Shown one piece after another: positions 8,736-17,055 of a stretch of 64,000 bases of DNA. Source of the DNA: Serratia proteamaculans. Lineage in GTDB: Bacteria; Pseudomonadota; Gammaproteobacteria; Enterobacterales; Enterobacteriaceae. The stretch is taken from assembly GCF_013337185.1 (NCBI RefSeq), contig NZ_SWDE01000001.1:1240001-1304000 (forward strand). Reading direction: 5' to 3'. The notes beneath the pieces are model-generated. The model did no database searches, was not told the DNA's origin, and saw only the letters and a list, made by a program, of their open reading frames with translations. The position numbers and the translations under genes are program-made. Position 1 is the first letter of the stretch, and each line of letters begins with the position of its first letter.

Positions 8736-8764
8736 GCCCCGCTCCGGCGGGGCTTTGTTTTTGC
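8736..8764 (+). terminator. Second copy of the yccA-type terminator hairpin
   Basis: GCCCCGC, a TCC loop and GGCGGGGC followed by TTTGTTTTTG repeat the core of the hairpin at 8577-8594. This copy has a proper T-rich tail. Confidence 0.75.
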
Positions 8765-8821
8765 AGCGACAAAAGTTTGCTAAACTGACGGCCGTTCTGA
8801 ATTACCCATTACCGAGGCAGT

Positions 8822-9151
8822 ATGTTGGAGTATCAAGGTCAGATTATTGAAACTGACGCTCAGGGTTACCTGAAAAACAGCGCCGATTGGCATGAAGCCC
8901 TGGCCCCCCTGCTGGCCGCACAGGAAGAAATAACGCTGACCGAAGCACATTGGGAAGTGGTGCGTTTTGTACGGGGCTTTTACCTGGAATTTAATACTTC
9001 ACCGGCGATCCGCATGCTGGTCAAAGCCATGGCACAGAAATACGGTGAAGAGAAAGGCAACAGCCGTTATCTCTACCGTTTATTCCCCAAAGGCCCGGCC
9101 AAGCAGGCAACCAAGATAGCCGGCCTGCCGAAACCGGTAAAATGTATCTGA
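8822..9151 (+). CDS. tusE: Sulfurtransferase TusE (DsrC family)
   Basis: A 109-residue DsrC-family protein, the same length as E. coli TusE. It takes sulfur from the TusBCD complex and passes it to MnmA for 2-thiolation of the wobble uridine in Lys, Glu and Gln tRNAs. The sulfur-carrying cysteine is the penultimate residue, Cys108, in the ending VKCI. The middle holds the conserved [11 protein letters not shown] segment. A GAGG ribosome site lies four bases before the ATG. It converges on yccX with only four bases between the stop codons. Confidence 0.96.
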   Translation: MLEYQGQIIETDAQGYLKNSADWHEALAPLLAAQEEITLTEAHWEVVRFVRGFYLEFNTSPAIRMLVKAMAQKYGEEKGNSRYLYRLFPKGPAKQATKIAGLPKPVKCI

Positions 9152-9155
9152 AATG

Positions 9156-9434
9156 CTAGTAGCGAATGCTGAAGCCCTGATAATCGGCCGTGCCTCGCGG
9201 CTCCACCAGCACGCGATCGACCCGTGCACTGCGCGGGCCGCCATTTTTCAGCCATTCCACCAGCTTGTCCACCTGCGGTTGTTCGCCGCAGGCCAGTACT
9301 TCAACGCTGCCGTCATCAAGATTACGCGCGTAGCCGCTTAACCCCAACGCCGTCGCCTGATGCTGGGTGTTGTAACGAAACCCCACCCCTTGCACCACGC
9401 CATAGACATACGCAGCAATGCAAACCTCTGCCAT
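9156..9434 (-). CDS. yccX: Acylphosphatase
   Basis: A 92-residue acylphosphatase that hydrolyses carboxyl-phosphate bonds in small acyl phosphates. Both catalytic residues are visible: Arg20 in the GVGFRY motif and Asn38 in [11 protein letters not shown]. Length and fold signatures match the E. coli protein (acyP/yccX). AGGGG lies six bases before the ATG. It is convergent with tusE. In E. coli the next gene is rlmI, but here an AT-rich insertion of about 4 kb separates them. Confidence 0.96.
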   Translation of the reverse strand: MAEVCIAAYVYGVVQGVGFRYNTQHQATALGLSGYARNLDDGSVEVLACGEQPQVDKLVEWLKNGGPRSARVDRVLVEPRGTADYQGFSIRY

Positions 9435-9559
9435 AATCGGCCCCTAATAAATTTATTCAATTAATAATTATAGTCGATAGGAAAAAGACAAGGGGGAAGG
9501 TTCGAGGCGAGTTACATTTGGCTGAGTCCATTCAGCCATTTAGTTAATATTCCAAAAAA

Positions 9560-10528
9560 TTATTTTTCAGGGTACCACTTAGAACGCTCCCCATAAAAAT
9601 AAGAATCAAGGAAGCGACTTTTCCCACGCAGCGCGATGAAAGAAAATACAAGGGCAGAAATAATAACAACTACGCTGACATAAAACGCTGGTGAATTTGT
9701 GTCTAACACCATACCTACAATTATAATTGGTAGAACATGCCAGAGATATATAGGCAGTGAAACCTGCCCTATTTTCACCAATAAATTTTCTTTCTGCAGG
9801 TCAAGACTTTTACATATGCCTAGCAACATGCACAGCAGTGATGCATTAAACGTATACCACAATATTGCATCAACCAAAGTCTCATTGGCCACATAGTAGC
9901 TCAGCATACCAGAAGCTATAACTATTGGCATTAAAAACAAAGGTTTAAACATGACACTCCAATCAGAAATGCAAAATCCCAACAGGAAGAAAGAATAATA
10001 GTAATAGAACCTTTTATCCCCAATAAATTTCAACAGCGCATATTTATCTTCCATAACATCTGCGTAACAATACCACCAAATGGATAGTGCGGCAGATAAC
10101 AACAAAAACAAACCCAGTAAAATATTATTACGATAGATGATTAATGTATAGAAAACAAAGATAATAACCGCCGGGATATACCACAGGTGATAATAAGGGT
10201 AGAGTCCCAAACCAATCAATGTTTTCACACTGATCCCACCAGCCTTAGCTGCCATATATAAGTCGTATGCACTATAAACAACAAAGGCCAGAAGGTAAGG
10301 AATAATCATCCGCCATTTGTATTTTTTTAATATGTTCGCAACTCCGGCATCAAGAAAATAACGACGAATAAAGTAGCCCGTCACCCCCAAAAAAAGCGGC
10401 ATATGGAAAAAATAGATCGCCCCACGTAGACCTGAACTAGCACTGCCAGGCAGCACATGCCCAATAATCACGAGTAATATAAGAGTTCCTTTCAATAAAT
10501 CGAATGATAAGTCTCTTTTTTTTGACAT
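9560..10528 (-). CDS. Acyltransferase-3 family membrane protein
   Basis: A 322-residue polytopic inner-membrane protein of the acyltransferase-3 (OafA/WecH/NolL) family. The N-terminus carries the family pattern, with FDLLKG and the probable catalytic His in IIGHVLPG at about residues 20-27. The FHMPLFLGVTGYF segment (about 41-53) is also typical. Such enzymes O-acetylate or otherwise acylate sugars of cell-surface glycans from a cytoplasmic acyl donor. The acceptor is unknown, and no glycan gene cluster is next to it. It has its own strong promoter and is divergent from the dioxygenase gene. Base composition is more AT-rich than the flanking housekeeping genes, which suggests horizontal gain. 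Confidence 0.88.
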   Translation of the reverse strand: MSKKRDLSFDLLKGTLILLVIIGHVLPGSASSGLRGAIYFFHMPLFLGVTGYFIRRYFLDAGVANILKKYKWRMIIPYLLAFVVYSAYDLYMAAKAGGISVKTLIGLGLYPYYHLWYIPAVIIFVFYTLIIYRNNILLGLFLLLSAALSIWWYCYADVMEDKYALLKFIGDKRFYYYYSFFLLGFCISDWSVMFKPLFLMPIVIASGMLSYYVANETLVDAILWYTFNASLLCMLLGICKSLDLQKENLLVKIGQVSLPIYLWHVLPIIIVGMVLDTNSPAFYVSVVVIISALVFSFIALRGKSRFLDSYFYGERSKWYPEK

Positions 10529-10574
10529 GTAACCTACATCCTAAGCAAATACAAAAAAGGTAGTAAAGCGCTTA

Positions 10575-10603
10575 ATAACAGGAGATTACACGATTTTTGT
10601 CAA
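10575..10603 (-). promoter_or_regulatory. Sigma-70 promoter of the minus-strand acyltransferase
   Basis: On the minus strand, a perfect -35 TTGACA (10603-10598), a 17-base spacer and -10 TGTTAT (10580-10575) precede the ATG at 10528 by about 50 bases. Confidence 0.7.
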
Positions 10604-11156
10604 TGCGAAAAAACCTTAAAATTACAAAAAACTCACAATAAACTTACAAAATCCAGATTAATCCGTTACCTCAGGTAGGTTGGCAGGTAAGCGATCCAGA
10701 ATCGTCTTTTGCAATGGCACCCAAACAGTCTCATGTTACTCCTATGGCATAATTCTTAATTTTTGCGTATTGACGCTTTTCTCACCAAAAAAAGACATCA
10801 AATAAAAACTTTATTAATCAGATAATTATGTCGTTTCCTGCACTGAGGAGGAAATCTGAAGAAAGCCATAAGTAATGTCATCATTTAACGGAGTTAAGCA
10901 ACAACCTGGTCAAGAGGCGCCACCAAGATTTTTCTTATCGTTACTGATACTTACCCTTCCCTCTTCCCCATTTTTTTTCTCCTGCCGCACTGTCACCACC
11001 ATCTCAAAAATCGGTCTTTTCCGTCAGATGCCAAAAACTGGACTCTATCATTCAAGAGCAGACTAATCCGTGTTCGCCATGTTTACAAAATGTGATTTTA
11101 TGTAAATATTATGTTTACAAAAATGTACAAATGTAAATTTATTAGCGAGGTGAATA
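10604..11156. other. AT-rich intergenic region between divergent acyltransferase and dioxygenase genes
   Basis: No convincing gene lies in these roughly 550 bases. A strong ribosome-site sequence, GAGGAGG, at 10845-10851 is followed only by CTG and ten codons, so a decayed or leader-type reading frame is possible but unproven. A 63-codon frame at 10875 lacks a properly spaced site. The right end holds the tandem repeats listed separately. The AT content would suit H-NS binding, which is an inference. Confidence 0.4.
11079..11137. promoter_or_regulatory. Tandem operator-like repeats upstream of the dioxygenase gene
   Basis: The 12-mer ATGTTTACAAAA occurs at 11079-11090 and again at 11111-11122, exactly 32 bases apart. 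Each copy contains TTTACA followed 12-13 bases later by its complement TGTAAA (11101-11106 and 11132-11137), giving two tandem inverted repeats. TTTACA at 11082 could also be a -35 paired with TATTAT at 11107-11112 at a 19-base spacing. Confidence 0.5.
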
Positions 11157-11981
11157 ATGAGCACAATTAAGGATTCTATAGAACGTGACGGCTTTGTGGT
11201 CATCAGAGGACTTTTTACGCCTGAAGAAATGAATCAAATGAATCAATCCATTGACAATTTTTTCAAAAGTAAAGGTGTGACATACAGATATGGGCTTACC
11301 CAACCCAATATTGCGGTCGAAGAGCCAGAGTTTTCTTGGGTTTTTGATCACCCTAAAGTTTTGGAGGCCTATAGATCTGCATTTGGACAAGAGGAGTTCG
11401 TTTTTACATCACACGCTGACATTCATCATAATATGGGCTTTGGATGGCATAAGGATGATGGTAAAGGATCTTATTTCACGGAGCCTTATTTTACACCTGA
11501 GTGCAGAGTTTACAAAATGGGCGTTTATATGAATGACCATTCAACCGACGGCAATGGCATGTCTGTTCGAGTAGGCTCTCACCTTAAGAATAATCTAACC
11601 GAGGGAGAGGCTATTTCACTGGCAACAAAACCTGGTGACGTAGTCATTTTTGACGTAAGAATTACTCATGCAGGAAAAGAGTATGATGTTGTTGAGCGTG
11701 GATTATTAAAACTCGGACGTATATTTGGCGATCATACTGGAAAGTCAAATATAGGTAGAAAAGTACGTGATATTTATTGTGGTTTTAAAACCGGAAAGCC
11801 CAAACGCAGTCTGTTTTTCACATTTGGCGCATCAAATATTTACACTTATGATTTCTCTAAAACCAATATGAAACGTCAAGTTGAACAGTCCGGTAGAAAC
11901 GTTTGTGTTTTATCTGAAAAGCTATCAACCTCACTCAATAGCAAAGGTGTAATGACACTAACATTTGATGGTGAAGTGTAA
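11157..11981 (+). CDS. PhyH-type Fe(II)/2-oxoglutarate dioxygenase
   Basis: A 274-residue protein of the phytanoyl-CoA dioxygenase family. The N-terminal DGFVVIRGLF (about 11-20) is the usual opening. The iron-binding HxD is His98-Asp100 in GWHKDD, the distal His is His171 in RITHAG, and Arg181 is placed to bind 2-oxoglutarate. It should hydroxylate a small molecule or lipid-like substrate in the cytoplasm; I cannot say which. GAGG lies about seven bases upstream of the ATG. An acyltransferase gene follows in the same direction after 127 bases, so the two may share a transcript. Codon use is AT-rich compared with the flanking genes. Confidence 0.88.
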   Translation: MSTIKDSIERDGFVVIRGLFTPEEMNQMNQSIDNFFKSKGVTYRYGLTQPNIAVEEPEFSWVFDHPKVLEAYRSAFGQEEFVFTSHADIHHNMGFGWHKDDGKGSYFTEPYFTPECRVYKMGVYMNDHSTDGNGMSVRVGSHLKNNLTEGEAISLATKPGDVVIFDVRITHAGKEYDVVERGLLKLGRIFGDHTGKSNIGRKVRDIYCGFKTGKPKRSLFFTFGASNIYTYDFSKTNMKRQVEQSGRNVCVLSEKLSTSLNSKGVMTLTFDGEV

Positions 11982-12108
11982 ATCAGGCCGATTATTTAAT
12001 TCTTTAAATTTTATTAAAAAGAAAAATTCATGGTGAATTATTAACTTAATTCACAATATTCCCATGTCTTCTTCATATTGGCTGATCGCCATTTAAACGA
12101 GTTTTTGA

Positions 12109-13224
12109 ATGAAAAATAATCGTGTGGAATCGTTAGACTACTTACGTGGGCTGATGGCGCTTTCAGTTGTTATTTATCACTACACTTCATGGTCCCTGTC
12201 ATCCGGATCATCGGTTGACGTTATTGGCAGTCAGTACTTATTGGGTAAGCTTGGCATCTATGCTGTTTCTGTTTTTTATATACTGAGCGGTATTAGCCTG
12301 GCTTACATCTATGATGGAAAAATAACATCGACTCGACACGTTGCCGCTTTTGCCGTAAAACGAGTATTTAGAATATTCCCTTTATTCTGGATTGCCGTTA
12401 CCGGAATGATTATTTTTAGCTGGCTTTTAGCAACCGTTAACGGTCAGGATTTTGACTTCCCTTACTATAAAGCTTTTTTAAACTACACGCTTTCATTTGG
12501 ATTTATTGACCCAACAGCTTATTTATCTACCGGGGCCTGGTCTATAGGGAATGAGTTGGTTTTCTACTCAATACTCTGCCTTACCTATTTTATCTCTTCA
12601 AGTTATAAATTAATATTCCCAACAGTGGTCATCTTAAGTATTGCGACAGGAGTCTATTTCTCAATTTATGGTATGAATTCATCACTACCACTTTCAGAAC
12701 AGTGGCCAACTTATATTAATCCATTCAATCAACTTTTCCTTTTCATGTGTGGTGCAGCGATAGGAAAGTACGCACCAAAACTTAATGTAAGCAAATCGAT
12801 ACTACTATTGATCATATTTTTATCTGCTTTATCTTTCATTTTATACCCCGTACATGGTGACAAAATAAACCTGGTTTCAGGTGTTAACAGAATTTTAATT
12901 TCAGTTCTCTGCATATTATTTTCTTTCTCACTTTATAAAATTAATCCTAGTTACGATAACTTCTTAACAAATGCATTAGGAAAACTTGGTGAAATATCTT
13001 ATTCAATTTACCTAATGCACCCAATCGTCGCCATACCAGTTATATTTTTAGCAAAAAAAACAGGTATCCCTATAAGCTATGGATATATTGCGTCGTTTAT
13101 TTGTGTAATATTTATTGGTTTCATTACCTATTATCTGATTGAAAAGCCAATGATGCGTGTCGGAGCCAACATTGCTTTATGGTTGAAGAAGGAAGAAATG
13201 TCAGTTCAAAATTTGGTTAAGTGA
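12109..13224 (+). CDS. Acyltransferase-3 family membrane protein (OafA-like)
   Basis: A 371-residue polytopic membrane acyltransferase. Family marks are LDYLRGLMALSVVIYHY at about residues 9-25, with the likely catalytic His near 24, and the basic KRVFRIFPLFW segment at about 84-94. The C-terminal half has ISYSIYLMHP and ends in YYLIEKPMMR, both typical of OafA/YrhL-type surface O-acyltransferases. The length fits the membrane domain alone, without a periplasmic SGNH domain. It lies 127 bases after the dioxygenase gene on the same strand. The role is inferred to be acylation of a surface glycan or a metabolite, possibly the dioxygenase product. Strongly AT-rich. Confidence 0.87.
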   Translation: MKNNRVESLDYLRGLMALSVVIYHYTSWSLSSGSSVDVIGSQYLLGKLGIYAVSVFYILSGISLAYIYDGKITSTRHVAAFAVKRVFRIFPLFWIAVTGMIIFSWLLATVNGQDFDFPYYKAFLNYTLSFGFIDPTAYLSTGAWSIGNELVFYSILCLTYFISSSYKLIFPTVVILSIATGVYFSIYGMNSSLPLSEQWPTYINPFNQLFLFMCGAAIGKYAPKLNVSKSILLLIIFLSALSFILYPVHGDKINLVSGVNRILISVLCILFSFSLYKINPSYDNFLTNALGKLGEISYSIYLMHPIVAIPVIFLAKKTGIPISYGYIASFICVIFIGFITYYLIEKPMMRVGANIALWLKKEEMSVQNLVK

Positions 13225-13457
13225 CAGGTACAATTAACTTTGTGAATGGATCGGTGACAGCACGGGCCCTTGTTCGGCGATCCCTATAATCATCAACATT
13301 TGTGACGTGCAGCAAGCTGACTCCCACACCTCTAAGTACGGCGAGTAAAATCCCGCACGGTAGTGAATAGGACGAGATTCAGATATGATTATGAACTTAC
13401 TTTTTGACTAAAAATGACCTTAGTCATTTAACATATTGATTATAAAGAAGTTTAAAA
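13225..13457. other. Intergenic region upstream of rlmI
   Basis: This is the right edge of the AT-rich insertion. A likely rlmI promoter is TTGACT at 13404-13409, 17 bases, then TTTAAC at 13427-13432. TGACTA and TAGTCA form a short inverted repeat across the spacer. No gene seen. Confidence 0.45.
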
Positions 13458-14642
13458 ATGCGCTTATTTCTCGCCAAAGGACGTGAAAAGTCCTTACTCC
13501 GTCGCCACCCATGGGTGTTTTCCGGCGCTGTTCAACGTATTGAAGGTAAAGCCCTTTCTGGCGAAACCATCGATATTTACGACGCCCAGGGCAAATGGCT
13601 GGCACGCGGTGCCTATTCACCGGAGTCGCAAATCCGCGCCCGCGTCTGGACCTTCCAGCCAGACGAAGAGATTAACATCGAATTCTTCATCCGCCGTTTA
13701 CAACAGGCGCAAAGCTGGCGTGATTGGGTTGCCAAACGTGATGGGCTGGACGGTTACCGCCTGATCGCCGGTGAATCCGACGGCATGCCGGGCATCACTA
13801 TCGATCGCTTCCAGAACTTCCTGGTGTTGCAGTTGTTGTCCGCGGGTGCCGAATATCAACGTGCCGCGTTGATTACCGCTTTGCAGCATTGTTACCCGGA
13901 ATGTGCCATTTACGACCGCTCCGACGTAGCAGTACGCAAGAAAGAAGGCTTACCGTTAGCCCAGGGCCAGGTTGTGGGCGATCTTCCCCCTGCTTTGCTG
14001 CCTATCACCGAACATGGCATGAAACTGCTGGTGGATATTCAGCAAGGTCATAAGACCGGTTTTTACCTCGACCAGCGCGACAGCCGTTTGGCCGCACGTA
14101 ACTATTCCGCCGGCCGCCGCGTGCTTAACTGCTTCTCCTATACTGGTGCCTTCGCCGTATCAGCCTTGATGGGCGGTTGTACTCAGGTGATCAGCGTTGA
14201 TACATCGCAAGCTGCGCTTGATATTGCCAAACAGAACGTCGAGCTGAATCAGTTAGACCTGAGCAAAGCCGAATTTGTCCGCGATGACGTGTTCCAACTG
14301 TTACGTGCTTATCGCACACAGGGGGAAAAATTCGACCTGATCATTATGGATCCGCCGAAGTTCGTCGAAAACAAGAACCAACTGGCCGGTGCTTGCCGCG
14401 GTTACAAAGATATCAACATGTTGGCGCTGCAGTTGCTGAACCCAGGCGGCATTTTGCTTAGCTTCTCTTGTTCCGGTCTGATGCCAACCGATTTATTCCA
14501 GAAAATTTTGGCCGATGCCGCTGTAGATGCCGGGCGTGATGTACAATTTATAGAGCAGTATCGTCAGGCTGCCGATCACCCGGTTATCGCGACTTATCCT
14601 GAAGGGCTGTATTTGAAAGGGTTTGCGTGTCGGGTGATGTAA
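13458..14642 (+). CDS. rlmI: 23S rRNA m5C1962 methyltransferase
   Basis: A 394-residue SAM-dependent methyltransferase near-identical in layout to E. coli RlmI (396 residues). An N-terminal PUA RNA-binding domain (about 1-75, with [19 protein letters not shown]) is followed by a central [13 protein letters not shown] domain and a Rossmann methyltransferase domain. [16 protein letters not shown] is motif I, and DPPKF and the FSCSGL cysteine form the catalytic region of m5C enzymes. It methylates C1962 of 23S rRNA. Its ribosome site, AAGAAG, is weak. The ATG at 13458 agrees with the conserved N-terminus. hspQ follows from its own heat-shock promoter, which overlaps the last codons and stop region. 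Confidence 0.95.
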   Translation: MRLFLAKGREKSLLRRHPWVFSGAVQRIEGKALSGETIDIYDAQGKWLARGAYSPESQIRARVWTFQPDEEINIEFFIRRLQQAQSWRDWVAKRDGLDGYRLIAGESDGMPGITIDRFQNFLVLQLLSAGAEYQRAALITALQHCYPECAIYDRSDVAVRKKEGLPLAQGQVVGDLPPALLPITEHGMKLLVDIQQGHKTGFYLDQRDSRLAARNYSAGRRVLNCFSYTGAFAVSALMGGCTQVISVDTSQAALDIAKQNVELNQLDLSKAEFVRDDVFQLLRAYRTQGEKFDLIIMDPPKFVENKNQLAGACRGYKDINMLALQLLNPGGILLSFSCSGLMPTDLFQKILADAAVDAGRDVQFIEQYRQAADHPVIATYPEGLYLKGFACRVM

Positions 14643-14670
14643 CTTGAAATACGCTGTTTTGCCCTCATAT
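14643..14670 (+). promoter_or_regulatory. Sigma-32 heat-shock promoter of hspQ
   Basis: CTTGAAA (14643-14649), a 13-base spacer and CCTCATAT (14663-14670) match the sigma-32 consensus CTTGAAA-N13/14-CCCCATNT with one mismatch. The hspQ ATG lies 34 bases downstream. Confidence 0.85.
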
Positions 14671-14703
14671 AGAGAGCAAAGCACTGTTTCTCAGGAGGTC
14701 ATC

Positions 14704-15021
14704 ATGATTGCCAGCAAATTCGGTATCGGACAACAGGTTCGGCATAAGCTGCTGGGGTATTTGGGGGTGGTGATTGATATCGACCCTGAATACTCTATGG
14801 AACAGCCTAAAGCTGATGAAATAGCAGCGAATACCGATCTACGTTTCGCCCCTTGGTACCACGTGGTGATGGAAGACGAAGAAGGCCAACCGGTGCATAC
14901 TTATCTGGCGGAAGCACAGTTGGATGGGGAAGCCCAGGAAGCTCACCCTGAACAACCCTCGCTGGACGAATTGGCGGAGTCTATCCGTCACCAGCTGCAA
15001 GCCCCACGCCTGCGCAACTGA
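14704..15021 (+). CDS. hspQ: Heat shock protein HspQ
   Basis: A 105-residue HspQ, a small hemimethylated-DNA-binding-fold protein. In E. coli HspQ affects degradation of mutant DnaA, and in Yersinia it is a specificity factor for Lon. The characteristic N-terminal [25 protein letters not shown] is split here over residues 6-30, and the [10 protein letters not shown] segment follows. I chose the ATG at 14704 because AGGAGGT lies directly before it; an upstream in-frame ATG at 14644 falls inside the sigma-32 promoter. Regulation by heat shock can be read from that promoter. Confidence 0.95.
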   Translation: MIASKFGIGQQVRHKLLGYLGVVIDIDPEYSMEQPKADEIAANTDLRFAPWYHVVMEDEEGQPVHTYLAEAQLDGEAQEAHPEQPSLDELAESIRHQLQAPRLRN

Positions 15022-15047
15022 TGCGTCAGGCCTGAGAAACAAACGAC

Positions 15048-15079
15048 GAAGGCCTGGCACAATGCCAGGCCTTCTCTTT
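15048..15079. terminator. Shared terminator of hspQ and yccU
   Basis: GAAGGCCTGGCA, a CAA loop and the perfect complement (15048-15074) are followed by TCTTTTT on the plus strand. It separates convergent hspQ and yccU. Confidence 0.85.
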
Positions 15080-15080
15080 T

Positions 15081-15494
15081 TCAGCGCTCCAGCCCCAGAC
15101 GCGGAATTTCGATTTTAGGGCAGCGATCCATCACCACCTTCAGCCCCGCCTCGTTTGCCAGTGCCTCGGCCTGTTCATTAATGACGCCGATTTGCAGCCA
15201 TAATACTTTGGCACCAATCGCAATCGCCTCTTGCGCTACCCCGTACGCCGCCTCTGAATTACGGAACACGTCGACCATGTCCACCGGATGCGGAATATCT
15301 TTCAACGTGGCATAGGCCAGCTGACCCAGCAAAGTTTGCCCCGCCAGTTTTGGGCTGACCGGCGTAACCTTGTATCCCTGGGCAAGCAGATAAGCCATCA
15401 CGCCAAAACTCGGCCGCGCCGGATTATCACTGGCTCCCACCAGTGCAATGGTTTTCACTTGTTGCAGCAGGTCGGCAATATCGTTGTCTTGCAT
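15081..15494 (-). CDS. yccU: CoA-binding-domain protein YccU
   Basis: A 137-residue single-domain CoA-binding-fold protein, the same length as E. coli YccU. The Rossmann-type start [15 protein letters not shown] (about 14-28) and the conserved [12 protein letters not shown] and [12 protein letters not shown] segments define the family. The biochemical function is not established; a role in binding CoA or a related nucleotide is assumed from the fold. I start it at 15494, where GGAG sits 5-8 bases upstream and the N-terminus matches the family; the open frame runs upstream but has no such site. Confidence 0.93.
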   Translation of the reverse strand: MQDNDIADLLQQVKTIALVGASDNPARPSFGVMAYLLAQGYKVTPVSPKLAGQTLLGQLAYATLKDIPHPVDMVDVFRNSEAAYGVAQEAIAIGAKVLWLQIGVINEQAEALANEAGLKVVMDRCPKIEIPRLGLER

Positions 15495-15753
15495 CTTTCG
15501 CTCCCAATTTTCGACGGTGATTTCCCTATCTCGAGTGTAACCCATTGACCTTAAATCGGCTAAACCCAGGGTCACGGAAACTCCTGGCGACTTTTGCGGT
15601 CTGATGCTGTCACTGCCAGCATCCGTGGGTCAAAAAGTGTCAAAATAAAAATAAATGTGTATATTTGTAACTCAAATCCGGATGCTGAAAAATTTTGACA
15701 CAATCTGTCGCGTGTTCAACACTAATATCGTTGCCACTTATAAGGAGATAACA

Positions 15754-16425
15754 ATGAAATTTGGTCTGATGGTTGCGGGGCTGCTTAGCATCAGTATCAG
15801 CATGCCTGCCGTGGCTACGACCCTGAAACTCTCCCCTGACATCGACCTGCTGGTGGTCGACGGCAAGAAAATGACAGGTTCGTTGTTAAAAGGCGCTGAC
15901 AGCCTGGAGCTGGATGGCGGGCAACATCAATTACTGTTTAAAGTGGTCAAGTCTGTACGTTCAGGCCAAAGCGATCAAACTGTCTATACTTCACCACCCC
16001 TGATCACCACCTTCAATACGCAAAATGTCAGTTCCGTCGCCATTGAGCTGCCACGCATTGAAAATGTCCGGGATGGTCAGCGATTTGATAAAACATTTAA
16101 TTATCAGGTGATTGATAAAAGCGGCAATGCGTTGGCAATGAAACATGACGTATTACGTCCCGATGACAATACGATTACCATCGATCTGGAAAAGCTGATG
16201 GCGGATTACAACAGTCAGAAACACCCGGCTTCTGTACCGGCGTTTACTCATGTTCGCACTACTACGCCCAGCTCACCGCTGGCGAGCGCAGCGTTAAACT
16301 CACCCACGGTGACACTGAAAGGTGAAAACGTTTCCGAGCAGATGCTGCAATACTGGTTCCAGCAGGCAGATAAAGAAACGCAAAAGCGTTTTCTTCATTG
16401 GGCAAATAAACAGCCAGTGCATTAA
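15754..16425 (+). CDS. yccT: Periplasmic UPF0319-family protein YccT (curli inhibitor CsgI in E. coli)
   Basis: A 223-residue exported protein with a Sec signal peptide ending near AVAT (about 1-21). The conserved N-terminal region TLKLSPDIDLLVVDGKKM and the C-terminal LQYWFQQADKETQKRFLHWA identify the YccT/UPF0319 family. In E. coli the protein has been reported to block curli (CsgA) polymerisation in the periplasm. No curli genes are in this window. AAGGAG lies eight bases before the ATG at 15754, which fixes the start; the frame is open further upstream without a site. It is divergent from yccU. Confidence 0.92.
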   Translation: MKFGLMVAGLLSISISMPAVATTLKLSPDIDLLVVDGKKMTGSLLKGADSLELDGGQHQLLFKVVKSVRSGQSDQTVYTSPPLITTFNTQNVSSVAIELPRIENVRDGQRFDKTFNYQVIDKSGNALAMKHDVLRPDDNTITIDLEKLMADYNSQKHPASVPAFTHVRTTTPSSPLASAALNSPTVTLKGENVSEQMLQYWFQQADKETQKRFLHWANKQPVH

Positions 16426-16550
16426 GCAAGATTGTTGACGCCTTTTATTTAAAGGCGCGCTTTCTTCGCATTTTCAGGTGTAAACGCTAGGCAGTGAAAA
16501 ACAGTTTCAGTAATCTGTCGCATATCACCTGATTAGCGAAGGAAATCCAG

Positions 16551-17009
16551 ATGGAATTTACCACCCGCACTATCGCCGCGCGCAAGCACATTGCGCTGGT
16601 AGCTCACGATCACCGTAAACAAGCCCTGCTGGCTTGGGTTGAAGAAAACAAGTCCGTGCTGGAACAACACCAACTTTATGCCACCGGGACCACCGGCAAC
16701 CTGATCCAACAAGCCAGCGGCATTCCGGTGCATAGTATGTTGAGCGGACCTATGGGGGGCGACCAGCAGGTGGGTGCACTGATTGCCGAAGGCAAAATCG
16801 ATATGCTGATCTTTTTCTGGGATCCATTGAACGCGGTACCCCACGATCCGGACGTGAAAGCTCTGCTGCGCCTGGCGACCGTATGGAATATCCCCGTCGC
16901 CACCAACCGCTCTACCGCAGACTTCCTGATTGACTCCCCGCTGTTCAAGAGCGAAGTGGAAATCGCCATCCCTGACTACCAACGCTACTTGCAGGATCGT
17001 CTGAAGTAA
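16551..17009 (+). CDS. mgsA: Methylglyoxal synthase
   Basis: A 152-residue enzyme that converts dihydroxyacetone phosphate to methylglyoxal and phosphate, a bypass that relieves sugar-phosphate stress. Length equals E. coli MgsA. Catalytic residues are visible: His19 and Asp20 in VAHDH, the base Asp71 in PMGGDQQ, and His98 and Asp101 in VPHDPD. The phosphate-binding TGTTGN is at about 45-50. AAGGAAA lies seven bases before the ATG. It is monocistronic and converges on helD. Confidence 0.97.
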   Translation: MEFTTRTIAARKHIALVAHDHRKQALLAWVEENKSVLEQHQLYATGTTGNLIQQASGIPVHSMLSGPMGGDQQVGALIAEGKIDMLIFFWDPLNAVPHDPDVKALLRLATVWNIPVATNRSTADFLIDSPLFKSEVEIAIPDYQRYLQDRLK

Positions 17010-17017
17010 CTATAAAA

Positions 17018-17055
17018 GGCCTGGTTGCCGCCAGGCCCTAAGTTTAGGGTTTTTT
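17018..17055 (+). terminator. Terminator region after mgsA
   Basis: GGCCTGG/CCAGGCC (17018-17037) is followed directly by CCCTA/TAGGG and six T residues (17036-17055). The second hairpin overlaps the end of convergent helD. Confidence 0.7.

Noticed and set aside
10875-11066. 63-codon open frame in the island intergenic region
   Set aside because: No properly spaced ribosome site, odd composition (runs of Pro, Phe and Ser) and no family features.
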